A DNA stretch of 6,470 nucleotides from Planctomycetota bacterium (lineage in GTDB: Bacteria; Planctomycetota; Phycisphaerae; WQYP01): assembly GCA_021828935.1 (NCBI GenBank), contig JAJZCU010000126.1:1-6470 (forward strand), read 5' to 3'. Of this stretch, positions 1 to 5,854 are shown piece after piece (positions within the stretch are counted from its first letter, which is position 1; each line of letters starts with the position of its first letter). A program made the position numbers and the translations under genes. The notes under the pieces were generated by a model that made no database searches, was not told the DNA's origin, and worked only from the letters and a program-made list of their open reading frames with translations.

Positions 1-1065
1 GCGATGGGCGCCACCGCATACCGCGAAGCCCGGCAGGTACTGGCCGACCTTGACGCCACCGGCAACACCACCAAGGCCATCACCAAAGGCATTGCCATCG
101 GCACGGCGGTCATCGCCGCGGTCAGCTTGTACGCATCGTTTATTACCATTATTGGCACGGGCGGCGCCGAGGGCGCGAGGATCAACCAAAGCACCTACAT
201 GCAAGTCGCCGGTCTGCTGACCGTGGCGGATCCGCGGTTATTTGTAGGATTTTTGTTGGGCGGGGCCGTCCCTTTTCTGTTTAGTTCCATGACCATCCGC
301 GCGGTAGGCCGGGCCGCTTTTCTTATTGTTAAGGAATGCCGGCTGCAATTTCACGACGCCGCCATTTGGGCCGGAACCAAAAAGCCCGATTACGGCCGCG
401 TCGTGAACATTTGCACGGCCACGGCACAGCAGGAACTCATCGGCCCCGGTTTGCTGGCCGTGCTGACCCCCGTATTGGTCGGTTTTCTTTTGGGCGCCGT
501 GGCCCTGGCCGGATTCCTGGCCGGCGCCATTCTGTGCGGACAACTCATGGCCGTGTTCATGGCCAATGCCGGTGGCGCCTGGGACAATGCTAAAAAACTT
601 ATTGAAGATGAACCCCGCGACCCGGCGGGCGATCGCGGCAAGGGTTCGGAACGGCACAAAGCCAGCGTCACCGGCGATACCGTGGGCGATCCACTCAAGG
701 ACACCGCCGGACCCGGGCTTAACCCCCTGATTAAAGTCATGAACATGGTGGCATTGATTATTATCCCCCTGGTCCTGCCGTTTGATGACCACCTGGTGCA
801 GGCCATCCGTTTGCGAGTCACGCACTACCGCGGCGTGAAACTCAACCACGCCACATGGATTCCCTGGGTGATTTCCCTGGGCTGCGTTTTGGCCCTGGCG
901 TGGGCCATGTGGCGGTCAAAGCACGAAACGCCCGAGCTTGAGGCGCTGGACGAATCCACGCGCCAGGAAGAGATGATCCCGACGCCCGGATTCGCGCCGG
1001 CCAACAGCAGCGACAGCGTTCCGATGCACGCACCGGCCAGCGCGGTGGTGCGCCACGGGCCGTGA
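1..1065 (+). CDS. hppA: K+-independent membrane-bound proton-translocating pyrophosphatase, C-terminal part (5' partial)
   Basis: Membrane pyrophosphatase that couples hydrolysis of PPi to H+ pumping across the cytoplasmic membrane. The frame is open from base 1, so the true start lies upstream; the in-frame ATG at 4 is internal. About 354 residues are visible, roughly half of a usual H+-PPase. Numbering from that ATG, GNTTKAITKG (20-29), GGAWDNAKK (190-198) and HKASVTGDTVGDPLKD (218-233) are hallmark family motifs; the last carries Asp residues of the substrate-binding region. Lys24, in place of the Ala found in K+-dependent enzymes, and Thr27 mark the K+-independent, H+-pumping class by the published A/K rule. 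Several hydrophobic helices alternate with loops. After the usual last helix (about 240-260) there is a further hydrophobic segment (about 285-304) and a polar tail of about 48 residues, which I regard as an unusual C-terminal extension. Stop is TGA at 1063-1065. Confidence 0.95.
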   Translation, partial: AMGATAYREARQVLADLDATGNTTKAITKGIAIGTAVIAAVSLYASFITIIGTGGAEGARINQSTYMQVAGLLTVADPRLFVGFLLGGAVPFLFSSMTIRAVGRAAFLIVKECRLQFHDAAIWAGTKKPDYGRVVNICTATAQQELIGPGLLAVLTPVLVGFLLGAVALAGFLAGAILCGQLMAVFMANAGGAWDNAKKLIEDEPRDPAGDRGKGSERHKASVTGDTVGDPLKDTAGPGLNPLIKVMNMVALIIIPLVLPFDDHLVQAIRLRVTHYRGVKLNHATWIPWVISLGCVLALAWAMWRSKHETPELEALDESTRQEEMIPTPGFAPANSSDSVPMHAPASAVVRHGP

Positions 1066-1086
1066 AACTTAACGCACACGCCATGC

Positions 1087-1114
1087 GGCCGTGGCGCGTT
1101 GACGCGCCACGGCC
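1087..1114. repeat. Perfect GC-rich hairpin after hppA (REP-like or factor-dependent terminator)
   Basis: Bases 1087-1099 (ggccgtggcgcgt) are the exact reverse complement of 1102-1114, giving a 13-bp stem with only two bases between the arms. It lies 22 nt after the hppA stop. No T-run follows on the plus strand, so it is not a classic intrinsic terminator. It could still end or protect the hppA transcript, or be one copy of a dispersed palindromic element. The single window cannot distinguish these. Confidence 0.7.
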
Positions 1115-1190
1115 CCTGATCGCGGCGCCCATCGCGGAAAAAAAAACCATACCGGTCCGGCCGGCAGGGAGAACTTTTTCCCATGGGTGG

Positions 1191-1199
1191 TGGTATAAT
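1191..1199 (+). promoter_or_regulatory. Extended -10 promoter ahead of the toxin-antitoxin pair
   Basis: TGGTATAAT contains a perfect TATAAT (1194-1199) preceded by the TGn extension. At a 17-bp spacer the -35 position (1171-1176) reads gaactt, which is a poor sigma-70 match; the extended -10 could compensate. Transcription would begin near 1206, just before the stem-loop at 1212-1245 and about 197 nt before the antitoxin start. This is a sequence-match prediction. Confidence 0.55.
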
Positions 1200-1211
1200 C
1201 AACCGGTCTTT

Positions 1212-1245
1212 GTAACATCTCGCGCCATGAGAACGCGAGTGTTAC
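1212..1245 (+). promoter_or_regulatory. 5'-leader stem-loop
   Basis: Bases 1212-1224 pair with 1234-1245 through 12 base pairs with one bulged T at 1218, closing a 9-nt loop (ccatgagaa). The structure would sit at the extreme 5' end of a transcript from the TATAAT at 1194. A second small hairpin (tcacg/cgtga, 1286-1290 with 1295-1299) lies further down the leader. It could stabilise the mRNA, act as a regulatory leader, or belong to a small RNA. I do not recognise a known riboswitch or RNA family here. No convincing gene was found in the rest of 1066-1402. Confidence 0.5.
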
Positions 1246-1402
1246 GTGGCCCGAAGGAATTGATCTCGCAAACGCTGGGTGGAATTCACGGCAGCGTGAC
1301 GGAGTTAATTATTTCCTATGCAAACAGGCGTCAAGAGAACGCTCCGCCGCCAATTTTCGCTGGACAACAGCCTTGGCATGATGGATTTTGAAAGGCATTG
1401 CA

Positions 1403-1672
1403 ATGTCTGAATTGGCAAGAATTTTTGAAGGAACGTGGGAGGAATTGTCCGCGCGAGCGGGCGCGTTTGCCGGGCGCCGAGTGCGGCTCATCGTGCTTTC
1501 TGAAAAAAATGAAAGCGATGGAGTCTCTCAAGACGTGAACGCGGCGGAAGCCCTTCGTAGGGCCGTTGGTTCGTTGCACCTTGGCACGGCCGCCCTTTCG
1601 GAAAATTGCGGCGCACGCTTTACGGAAATTTTGGCCGAACAACGGAGTCATGGTCGGGAGAAAATGGTTTGA
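1403..1672 (+). CDS. Antitoxin-like protein of a PIN-domain toxin-antitoxin pair
   Basis: An 89-residue protein beginning MSELARIFEGTWEELSARAG. I chose ATG 1403 because a good Shine-Dalgarno (gaaagg, 1390-1395) sits 7 nt upstream; an earlier in-frame TTG at 1388 overlaps that site and is unlikely. The N-terminal pattern of short strand, FEGTWEEL helix, then GRRVRLIVL strand matches small antitoxin-like proteins often encoded directly before PIN toxins. The C-terminal part (ARFTEILAEQRSHGRE, about 71-86) would be the toxin-binding tail in such proteins. The stop (1670-1672) overlaps the probable toxin start, so the two are translationally coupled. By analogy it would neutralise the toxin and bind its own promoter. 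I recognise it by pattern and neighbour, not by a catalytic motif. The frame looks intact although the partner gene is disrupted. Confidence 0.7.
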   Translation: MSELARIFEGTWEELSARAGAFAGRRVRLIVLSEKNESDGVSQDVNAAEALRRAVGSLHLGTAALSENCGARFTEILAEQRSHGREKMV

Positions 1673-2077
1673 TCCTGACCGACACGGGCCCGCTGCTGGC
1701 GATACTTGATGCCGATGATCCAAACCATCAGCGATGCAAGAATGCACTGGAAGCCATCGCACTGCCGCTGCTGACCACATGGCCATGCTTCACGGAGTTT
1801 AATGGGCCGGTACGGCAGCTACCATGCGCAAGGCGCGCTTTGGGATTTGGTCGCCCAATCGGCCTTGGAATTGCACGTTTGCGCGGCCGACCAATTATCG
1901 CGGATTGAACAGCTGATGCGCCGCTACAGCGATGTGCCAATGGACTTGGCGGATGCCTCATTGGTGGCCGCTGCGGAGACGCTAAACCAGCGCCTCATAT
2001 TTTCACTTGATAAGCATTTCTTCGTTTACCGCCTGCACGGCATCGAAGCATTTCAGGTTCTACCAGCGCCCGGTTAA
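1669..2077 (+). pseudogene. PIN-domain (VapC-like) toxin, frameshifted
   Basis: PIN-domain ribonuclease toxin read in two frames. The first part starts at TTG 1669, with gggag at 1656-1660 giving 8-nt spacing, and overlaps the antitoxin stop. It encodes TDTGPLLAILDADDPNH and LLTTWPCFTE, supplying the first catalytic Asp (residue 5) and the conserved Glu (43). This frame then drifts and stops at 1906-1908, making a 79-residue product. The second part is in the next frame from about 1802 to the TAA at 2075-2077. It encodes ALWDLVAQSALELHV, MDLADASLVAAAE and FSLDKHFFVYRLHG, which supply the remaining acidic residues. Joined, the length is near 135 residues, usual for the family. The break lies around 1798-1801 (gagtttaatggg). 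Compared with the family pattern TEAMYLLG, about three residues also seem missing, consistent with a small deletion of about 8 bp, but that comparison is from memory. An assembly error is the alternative. A separate protein starting at ATG 1802 is possible but less likely. Confidence 0.75.
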
Positions 2078-2608
2078 TAGCGCGTCAAAGCGAGCGCATC
2101 CGGCCGGTCATCGGAATTTATCTTTCCCCGGAGGCCTTCTCAACTTTTTGATAATGAAATGAGGCATTTTATGCTTCGCGGCGCCGGACGCCGGGGGTAC
2201 GGGCGCCCCTTTCGGCGATCTTCGAATCCGTTTCGTCGGCGAGTTTGTCGGCCACGCCATCCGCGGCTTTTCATCTGCGCGCCCCGGCAACTGCCGGGAC
2301 CATATGGATTTTGGGCGGCGAACTCTCTAATTTGTTTCGATCCCCCGCAGGCGATATCGCACAATTGCGACCGCGCTTAGCCGACACGTATACGTGTCGG
2401 CTAAGCGCCGGATGGCGCACATGCGGCAAATTTTGTTGTCGCCCCCGTACCCCCTGCGCCGCGTTCCACGAATTCACCGCCGCCGCGGACGCAATTCAGT
2501 TGCATGGAAATTCATCACAACATATGCAAATTGATCGGAGGTGCCGCCCGCTAATTTTGTCGGCGCGGCTGGACGCCCGCGGCTCCGTCGGCCATGCACG
2601 GTCGCATT
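2078..2608. other. Intergenic region between convergent units, no convincing gene
   Basis: This 531-bp stretch lies between the end of the PIN gene (+) and the end of the pseudoprotease gene (-). Open frames here have arginine-rich, low-complexity translations typical of shadow frames in GC-rich DNA. Besides the 36-bp palindrome there is a small hairpin cccggc-aact-gccggg at 2283-2298. A short minus-strand frame (GTG 2255 to TAA 2169, 28 codons, VADKLADETDSKIAERG then a basic tail) has a protein-like start but no clear ribosome binding site. I found no tRNA or known RNA motif. Confidence 0.6.
2373..2408. repeat. Perfect 36-bp palindrome between convergent genes (bidirectional terminator or REP-like element)
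   Basis: Bases 2373-2390 (gcgcttagccgacacgta) are followed immediately by their exact reverse complement at 2391-2408, centred on the gtatac between 2390 and 2391. There is no spacer, so RNA from either strand could fold into a long hairpin. It lies 295 nt past the PIN gene stop and 200 nt past the pseudoprotease stop, in the expected place for a shared terminator. Neither flank has a T-run, so intrinsic termination would be atypical. A dispersed palindromic repeat or a protein-binding site are alternatives. Confidence 0.7.
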
Positions 2609-4153
2609 TCAGCGATGGTGCGCGCGTTTGCGGCCCGGGGCATGGTGGCCGCGCGGGCCCGAAACCTTGGTCTTCATGGGGGCGCCTCCCCCGCTCCGCC
2701 GCAGCGGGACGAACAGGGTCATGGGCTTTCCGTGGCGCAGTATTTCCACCGGTACGCTGCCGGTATGCATTAATAAGTCACGACGAATGGCGGGAAGCTG
2801 CAGAACACTGCGGTGGTCGATGCGCACGATCAGGTCGTTTTTCTTGAAGCCGGCCCGCTGTGCCGGGGAGTGCGGCGACACGCGGCGGATGAGCAGTGCG
2901 GGCCGCTGCCCCAGCGCAGCGTAGCGTTTTCGTAATCTGGAATGGCGGGAGACCAGGGCATAATGCACGCCAAATTTGCGTGGCTTAAACGCGCCGGTCT
3001 TAATAAACTGGTACAAAAAGTTGCGCATCATGCGCACCGGCGCGGCCAGGGGCCGCAGCGCCAGAGCGGTAAGATGCCCGCGGAGATTAAATACGAAGGC
3101 CCGCTGCCCTTGGTGGAAGGGCAACGCCAAAAAGGCGGGCTGCAGGTGATGATGAAAATGATGGCTGGGCATCACGGCGGTGATCCAGGAAACCGCCCCG
3201 CGGCCGCTGCCTAAGCACATGAGCAGTTGTCCTTCGCGAGGCAGACGGCGCGCCAACGGCAGGGGTTTAAGGGCGGCCCATCGCGGAAGCTTCAGCACGG
3301 TCAGACCGTGGAAGAAATCAGTGCCCAGCACCGTGGCGCGGGCCTTTTTTCCATCGGGCAAAATAACCGATACGCGGGCGTGCGTTTTGGGAAACGCCAG
3401 GATCATCAATACCAGCACGCGGCGCTTCTGGCCCACGGCCAGGCCCAGCACGCGCATGGATCCCGATTGCTGCAGTAGCTTTATCCGCTGATTGACCATT
3501 TTCCAAAGAACTGGCTGCGGCTGATGGGTTTTTCGGAAACGGTGTACAAGAAAACGCCGCAGCAGCATGAGCCGGCCGCGTGGCGAATTCAGCCACGGCG
3601 GTGGCCGACGCACGACGTGGCCGGTAGCACGGGGAGCCACATGAGAACCGCGGGCGCCGGGAACCCCGGGCCGAATGACGATGGTGGGGGCGCCGCGGGA
3701 ATGTCGCCGTTCAAAATTTTTAATTAAAAAATGTCGCCGCACCAGCCAGTTTTTTCGCCAGACCCGAAATTCTTTGCGCATCGCGCCGGGCAACAGAACA
3801 TCAGGGTTGCGGCCCAGCTTTACCTGCACCAGCGCCGGGGCAACCGAGGCATAGAGCCACGAAGTTGCCGCCGACCATTGCCGCAGCGCACGCAGGGCCT
3901 GGGGGCCACGGGCGGGCAAACGCGCAGCCGCGGGCTGTGGCCGCGACTTGGCCAGGGTGGCATCGGCCCGCAAAATAACAGCCGCCCCCAGAGTTAACGA
4001 TGCCACGCAGGCCAGCCCCGACAGCACCCGCCACATGGGCCCGCCAACGCAGCGGATAGACATCTGAGCGCGGCAATTGCTTTCTAAATCATGCGCCACC
4101 GGCGCCCCCCAGGGATTGATAATTCGGCGGTAGACTTGACCGTTGTGTGCCAT
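2609..4153 (-). CDS. DegS/HtrA-like membrane protein with degenerate trypsin-like domain and PDZ domain (probable pseudoprotease)
   Basis: A 514-residue protein from ATG 4153, chosen because aggaa lies just upstream. Upstream in-frame starts (ATG 4174, TTG 4207) are possible. A cytoplasmic N-terminus of about 40 residues, one membrane helix (about 41-61, VLSGLACVASLTLGAAVIL) and a large periplasmic part match the topology of DegS. APALVQVKLG (about 105-114) is the first strand of the trypsin-like fold. An Arg/His/Pro-rich insert of about 115 residues follows, then the core (about 230-365) with VSVILPDGKKARATVLGTD, LTVLKLP and FNLRGHLTAL. Aligned to HtrA, the His of the NHVV motif is Phe254, the Asp of TDLAVLK is Gly283, and the Ser of GNSGGP is Gln350, so no triad residue remains. 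The PDZ domain (about 395-485) contains RRVSPHSPAQRAGFKKNDLI and ends at a strongly basic tail. It is the third gene after the sigma and anti-sigma genes, 95 nt downstream. A regulatory or sensing role is inference. Confidence 0.8.
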   Translation of the reverse strand: MAHNGQVYRRIINPWGAPVAHDLESNCRAQMSIRCVGGPMWRVLSGLACVASLTLGAAVILRADATLAKSRPQPAAARLPARGPQALRALRQWSAATSWLYASVAPALVQVKLGRNPDVLLPGAMRKEFRVWRKNWLVRRHFLIKNFERRHSRGAPTIVIRPGVPGARGSHVAPRATGHVVRRPPPWLNSPRGRLMLLRRFLVHRFRKTHQPQPVLWKMVNQRIKLLQQSGSMRVLGLAVGQKRRVLVLMILAFPKTHARVSVILPDGKKARATVLGTDFFHGLTVLKLPRWAALKPLPLARRLPREGQLLMCLGSGRGAVSWITAVMPSHHFHHHLQPAFLALPFHQGQRAFVFNLRGHLTALALRPLAAPVRMMRNFLYQFIKTGAFKPRKFGVHYALVSRHSRLRKRYAALGQRPALLIRRVSPHSPAQRAGFKKNDLIVRIDHRSVLQLPAIRRDLLMHTGSVPVEILRHGKPMTLFVPLRRSGGGAPMKTKVSGPRGHHAPGRKRAHHR

Positions 4154-4248
4154 GCGTTCCTGTTGCTTTAACATGCCGATTCTGAAACTCTCAACCCATG
4201 GAACCAAAGTTTACGGCGCCGGAATTTGCCCGCCAAGGCCCCCGCAAT

Positions 4249-4971
4249 CTAAAACTGGCCTTGCCGGGCCAGCGGTTCCTCCGCCACCGCGCCCGCCGAG
4301 GCCAAGGTGCGGTCTTGTGCGTAATGCGTGGCAAAGCGCCGCGCCGCCTCATAACTGCTAAAGACATGCCGGACGCTTTGGCCATCAGCCTGTTCAATGC
4401 GGACCACATAAGGAATCGGGCGTTGGGGCGCCCGCACGGTGGCGACCTTTTGGGCGCCGATGGTTCGATTGCCGGACGCCGGCCCGGAACTGGCCGTGGC
4501 CGATGAAACGCGTCCCAAAATAAAGCCCGCGGCGCCAATGACCGCGCAGGCCGCCAGCAAACTGCCACGGCGCAGCCACAACGCCGCAAAGCCGATGCGC
4601 GCCACCGGCGCGGTTGATCGGGCGCGGTCGGAAACATTGGGCCCAACGGAACCGACGGGGGCCCCCTGGCCCGCGGCGAAGGCGGCAAAACAGGCCTGCG
4701 TTATCGCGCCGACTTCCGCGGCGCTGGGGGCGTACGTGGCCAGCGCCGCCTGACGTAATTGCCGCTGGCTTTGCAGGGCGTCCAGCAAACGGGCGGCCTT
4801 AGCATCCGCAGCGAGCGTCCGGCGCACCTGCTCGGCGGCGATAGGAGTCAATTCGCCGTCAAGGTATTGTTCTAGAATTTCCGGGTTCAAGGATTCCTGG
4901 TTCACAGATTCCCGGTTCACAGATTCCTGGTTCACAGATTCCTGGTTCACAGATTCTTGGTTTACGTTCAT
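4249..4971 (-). CDS. Single-pass membrane anti-sigma factor with N-terminal VNQES repeats
   Basis: A 240-residue protein directly downstream of the ECF sigma gene (73-nt gap), predicted to hold that sigma at the membrane. Residues 3-27 are five VNQES-type repeats encoded by a 15-bp tandem repeat. The anti-sigma domain follows: LNPEILEQYLDGELTPIAAE (28-47) and a helical stretch to about 77, a common start for cytoplasmic anti-sigma domains. The usual HxxxCxxC zinc motif is absent; the only Cys residues are 94 and 142. One membrane helix is seen at about 136-153 (GSLLAACAVIGAAGFILG), placing residues beyond 155 in the periplasm. That part holds a small domain (PYVVRIEQADGQSVRHVFSSYEAARRF appears split across about 187-213) and ends in QGQF. 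Start ATG 4969-4971 has gga 6 nt and gagg about 10 nt upstream. The Gln-Phe C-terminus could be a PDZ ligand for the next gene product; this is inference. Confidence 0.82.
   Translation of the reverse strand: MNVNQESVNQESVNQESVNRESVNQESLNPEILEQYLDGELTPIAAEQVRRTLAADAKAARLLDALQSQRQLRQAALATYAPSAAEVGAITQACFAAFAAGQGAPVGSVGPNVSDRARSTAPVARIGFAALWLRRGSLLAACAVIGAAGFILGRVSSATASSGPASGNRTIGAQKVATVRAPQRPIPYVVRIEQADGQSVRHVFSSYEAARRFATHYAQDRTLASAGAVAEEPLARQGQF
4891..4965 (-). repeat. 15-bp tandem repeat, five copies, inside the anti-sigma gene
   Basis: Five consecutive 15-bp units on the plus strand (consensus agattcctggttcac) start at 4891, 4906, 4921, 4936 and 4951. Two units are identical and the others differ from consensus at one or two positions. 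A sixth, decayed unit may lie at 4876-4890. On the coding strand each unit reads gtgaaccaggaatct, encoding VNQES. Because 15 is a multiple of three, gain or loss of units would lengthen or shorten the protein without changing the frame. Confidence 0.95.
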
Positions 4972-5044
4972 GGCATATCCGCCTCAAAATGTTGCTCAAG
5001 TTAGTTTCGCACGCGGTCTTCACTGGGTCTTGCGGACCGCGGCG

Positions 5045-5632
5045 TCATGCGTCCGTTTTTCCGCGGGCCACCGTGGCCCCCGCCGCGGAAGCGGCCGGTA
5101 ATTCCGCATCGGCTTCGCGCAACTGGGTAGCCAACCGGGCCCGCGCCCGATGCAGCCACGGTTTGACCTGCGCCTCCGTGGCTTCCAATGTTTCGGCAAT
5201 GTCGCGATACGCCATACCCTGTTGCTCCCGCAGCACCAGCGCGCCGCGCCAATTGTCGGGCAGTTGCTCAATTAACCCGCGCAACTGCGTAATCGCTTCT
5301 TCTGATATGGTCGCCTGCGCCGGGTCATTGTCTTCGCCCAGACTCTCCCGCAAGGCGTCTTCGGCATCCAGCGAGGCGCCGATTTTCCGCCGGCGGCAAC
5401 TGATGACGTTGCGGGCGACCGCCTTGGCCATCAACGACCAGGCCCCGTCCGCCCAGTCATATTGCTCGCGATGACGAAACAGCTTCAGCAACGCGTCCTG
5501 CACCAAGTCTTCCGGCTGCTTGGAATCGCGAATGCCAACGCCCAGCATGGCCCGGGCCAAGGCCACCAGCCGAGAGGTGTTTGCGCGCACAGCGGCTTCA
5601 AATTGGGCGTCTGCCGACGACGGTATCGCCAT
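5045..5632 (-). CDS. ECF-family RNA polymerase sigma factor (sigma-70 regions 2 and 4)
   Basis: A 195-residue sigma factor, typical ECF length. Region 2 (about 14-84) contains PEDLVQDALLKLFRHREQYD, the core-polymerase and -10-binding helices, and ends in ARNVISCRRRK. A short acidic linker (about 88-110) leads to region 4 (about 113-172), with LIEQLPDNWRGALVLREQQG, MAYRDIAETLEAT and VKPWLHRARARL as the -35-binding helix-turn-helix. The Pro-Trp in VKPWLHRA replaces the more common Ser/Arg-type residues at the start of the recognition helix. A 20-residue Ala-rich tail follows. ATG 5632 is used; the purine-rich ggga upstream is about 14 nt away, so initiation looks weak or depends on gaag closer in. 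It is the first gene of the sigma, anti-sigma, pseudoprotease cluster. By family habit it probably transcribes its own operon; the target promoter is not established. Confidence 0.93.
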   Translation of the reverse strand: MAIPSSADAQFEAAVRANTSRLVALARAMLGVGIRDSKQPEDLVQDALLKLFRHREQYDWADGAWSLMAKAVARNVISCRRRKIGASLDAEDALRESLGEDNDPAQATISEEAITQLRGLIEQLPDNWRGALVLREQQGMAYRDIAETLEATEAQVKPWLHRARARLATQLREADAELPAASAAGATVARGKTDA

Positions 5633-5686
5633 GCTTCGTATTCACTTCCCTTGAAAGCCTAACGCACGATGCGAACTCTGGTTGCA

Positions 5687-5717
5687 ATAGTATCAACGAT
5701 CAACTACCAACCATCAA
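5687..5717 (-). promoter_or_regulatory. Candidate housekeeping promoter for the sigma operon
   Basis: On the minus strand TACTAT (5692 down to 5687) is preceded by TGA, an extended -10 pattern. TTGATG (5717 to 5712) could serve as a -35 with a long 19-bp spacer. The start would fall about 48 nt ahead of the sigma ATG. It is a weak match in the right place. Confidence 0.25.
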
Positions 5718-5793
5718 ACGATCATCAGACCATCGCGAACGCGGATGCGCCCTTGACGCACGTACAATCCATCCACGGGCGTCGATGCCATGA

Positions 5794-5854
5794 CTCCGAT
5801 AAAACTTTCCGAATGCGCTATTGTACAAATTACCTTCTCCCCGATAAAGTTCCC
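5794..5854. promoter_or_regulatory. Duplicated ECF -35-like motif in the divergent promoter region
   Basis: On the minus strand GGAAAGTTTTATCGGAG (rc of about 5794-5810) recurs as GGAACTTTATCGGGGAG (rc of about 5837-5853); both contain TTTATCGG with starts 45 bp apart. GGAACTTT resembles the -35 element of RpoE-type ECF promoters, but I find no clear partner -10 at 15-17 bp. The two copies may be paired operator half-sites or sigma-binding elements controlling one or both divergent genes. Confidence 0.35.

Noticed and set aside
1138..1170. Run of nine A with ccgg repeats beside it, as a minus-strand intrinsic terminator
   Set aside because: The stem is only about 4 bp and no minus-strand gene lies upstream of it to terminate.
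1062..1391. A 109-codon plus-strand open frame from the hppA stop to the antitoxin
   Set aside because: It runs through the hairpin at 1087-1114 and the promoter at 1191-1199, and its composition looks like random GC-rich translation.
1318..1410. A 30-codon frame (MQTGVKRTLRRQF...) overlapping the antitoxin start by 8 bases, as a possible leader peptide
   Set aside because: The only purine-rich site (ggag, 1301-1304) is 13 nt from the ATG, too far for a normal ribosome binding site, and the peptide has no recognisable feature.
2222..2238. ttcgaatcc resembling a tRNA T-loop
   Set aside because: The flanking bases do not pair into a T-stem and no acceptor or anticodon arm can be built around it.
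2169..2255. Minus-strand frame VADKLADETDSKIAERG with a basic tail (28 codons)
   Set aside because: The start looks protein-like, but it has only a GTG start, no clear ribosome binding site and a stop codon just upstream; it may be a decayed fragment or chance.
2245..2847. A 200-codon plus-strand open frame
   Set aside because: It crosses the 36-bp palindrome and overlaps the minus-strand pseudoprotease gene; the translation shows no family pattern.
4989..5474. A 161-codon plus-strand open frame opposite the sigma gene
   Set aside because: It is the antisense shadow of a clear ECF sigma factor and has no family features of its own.
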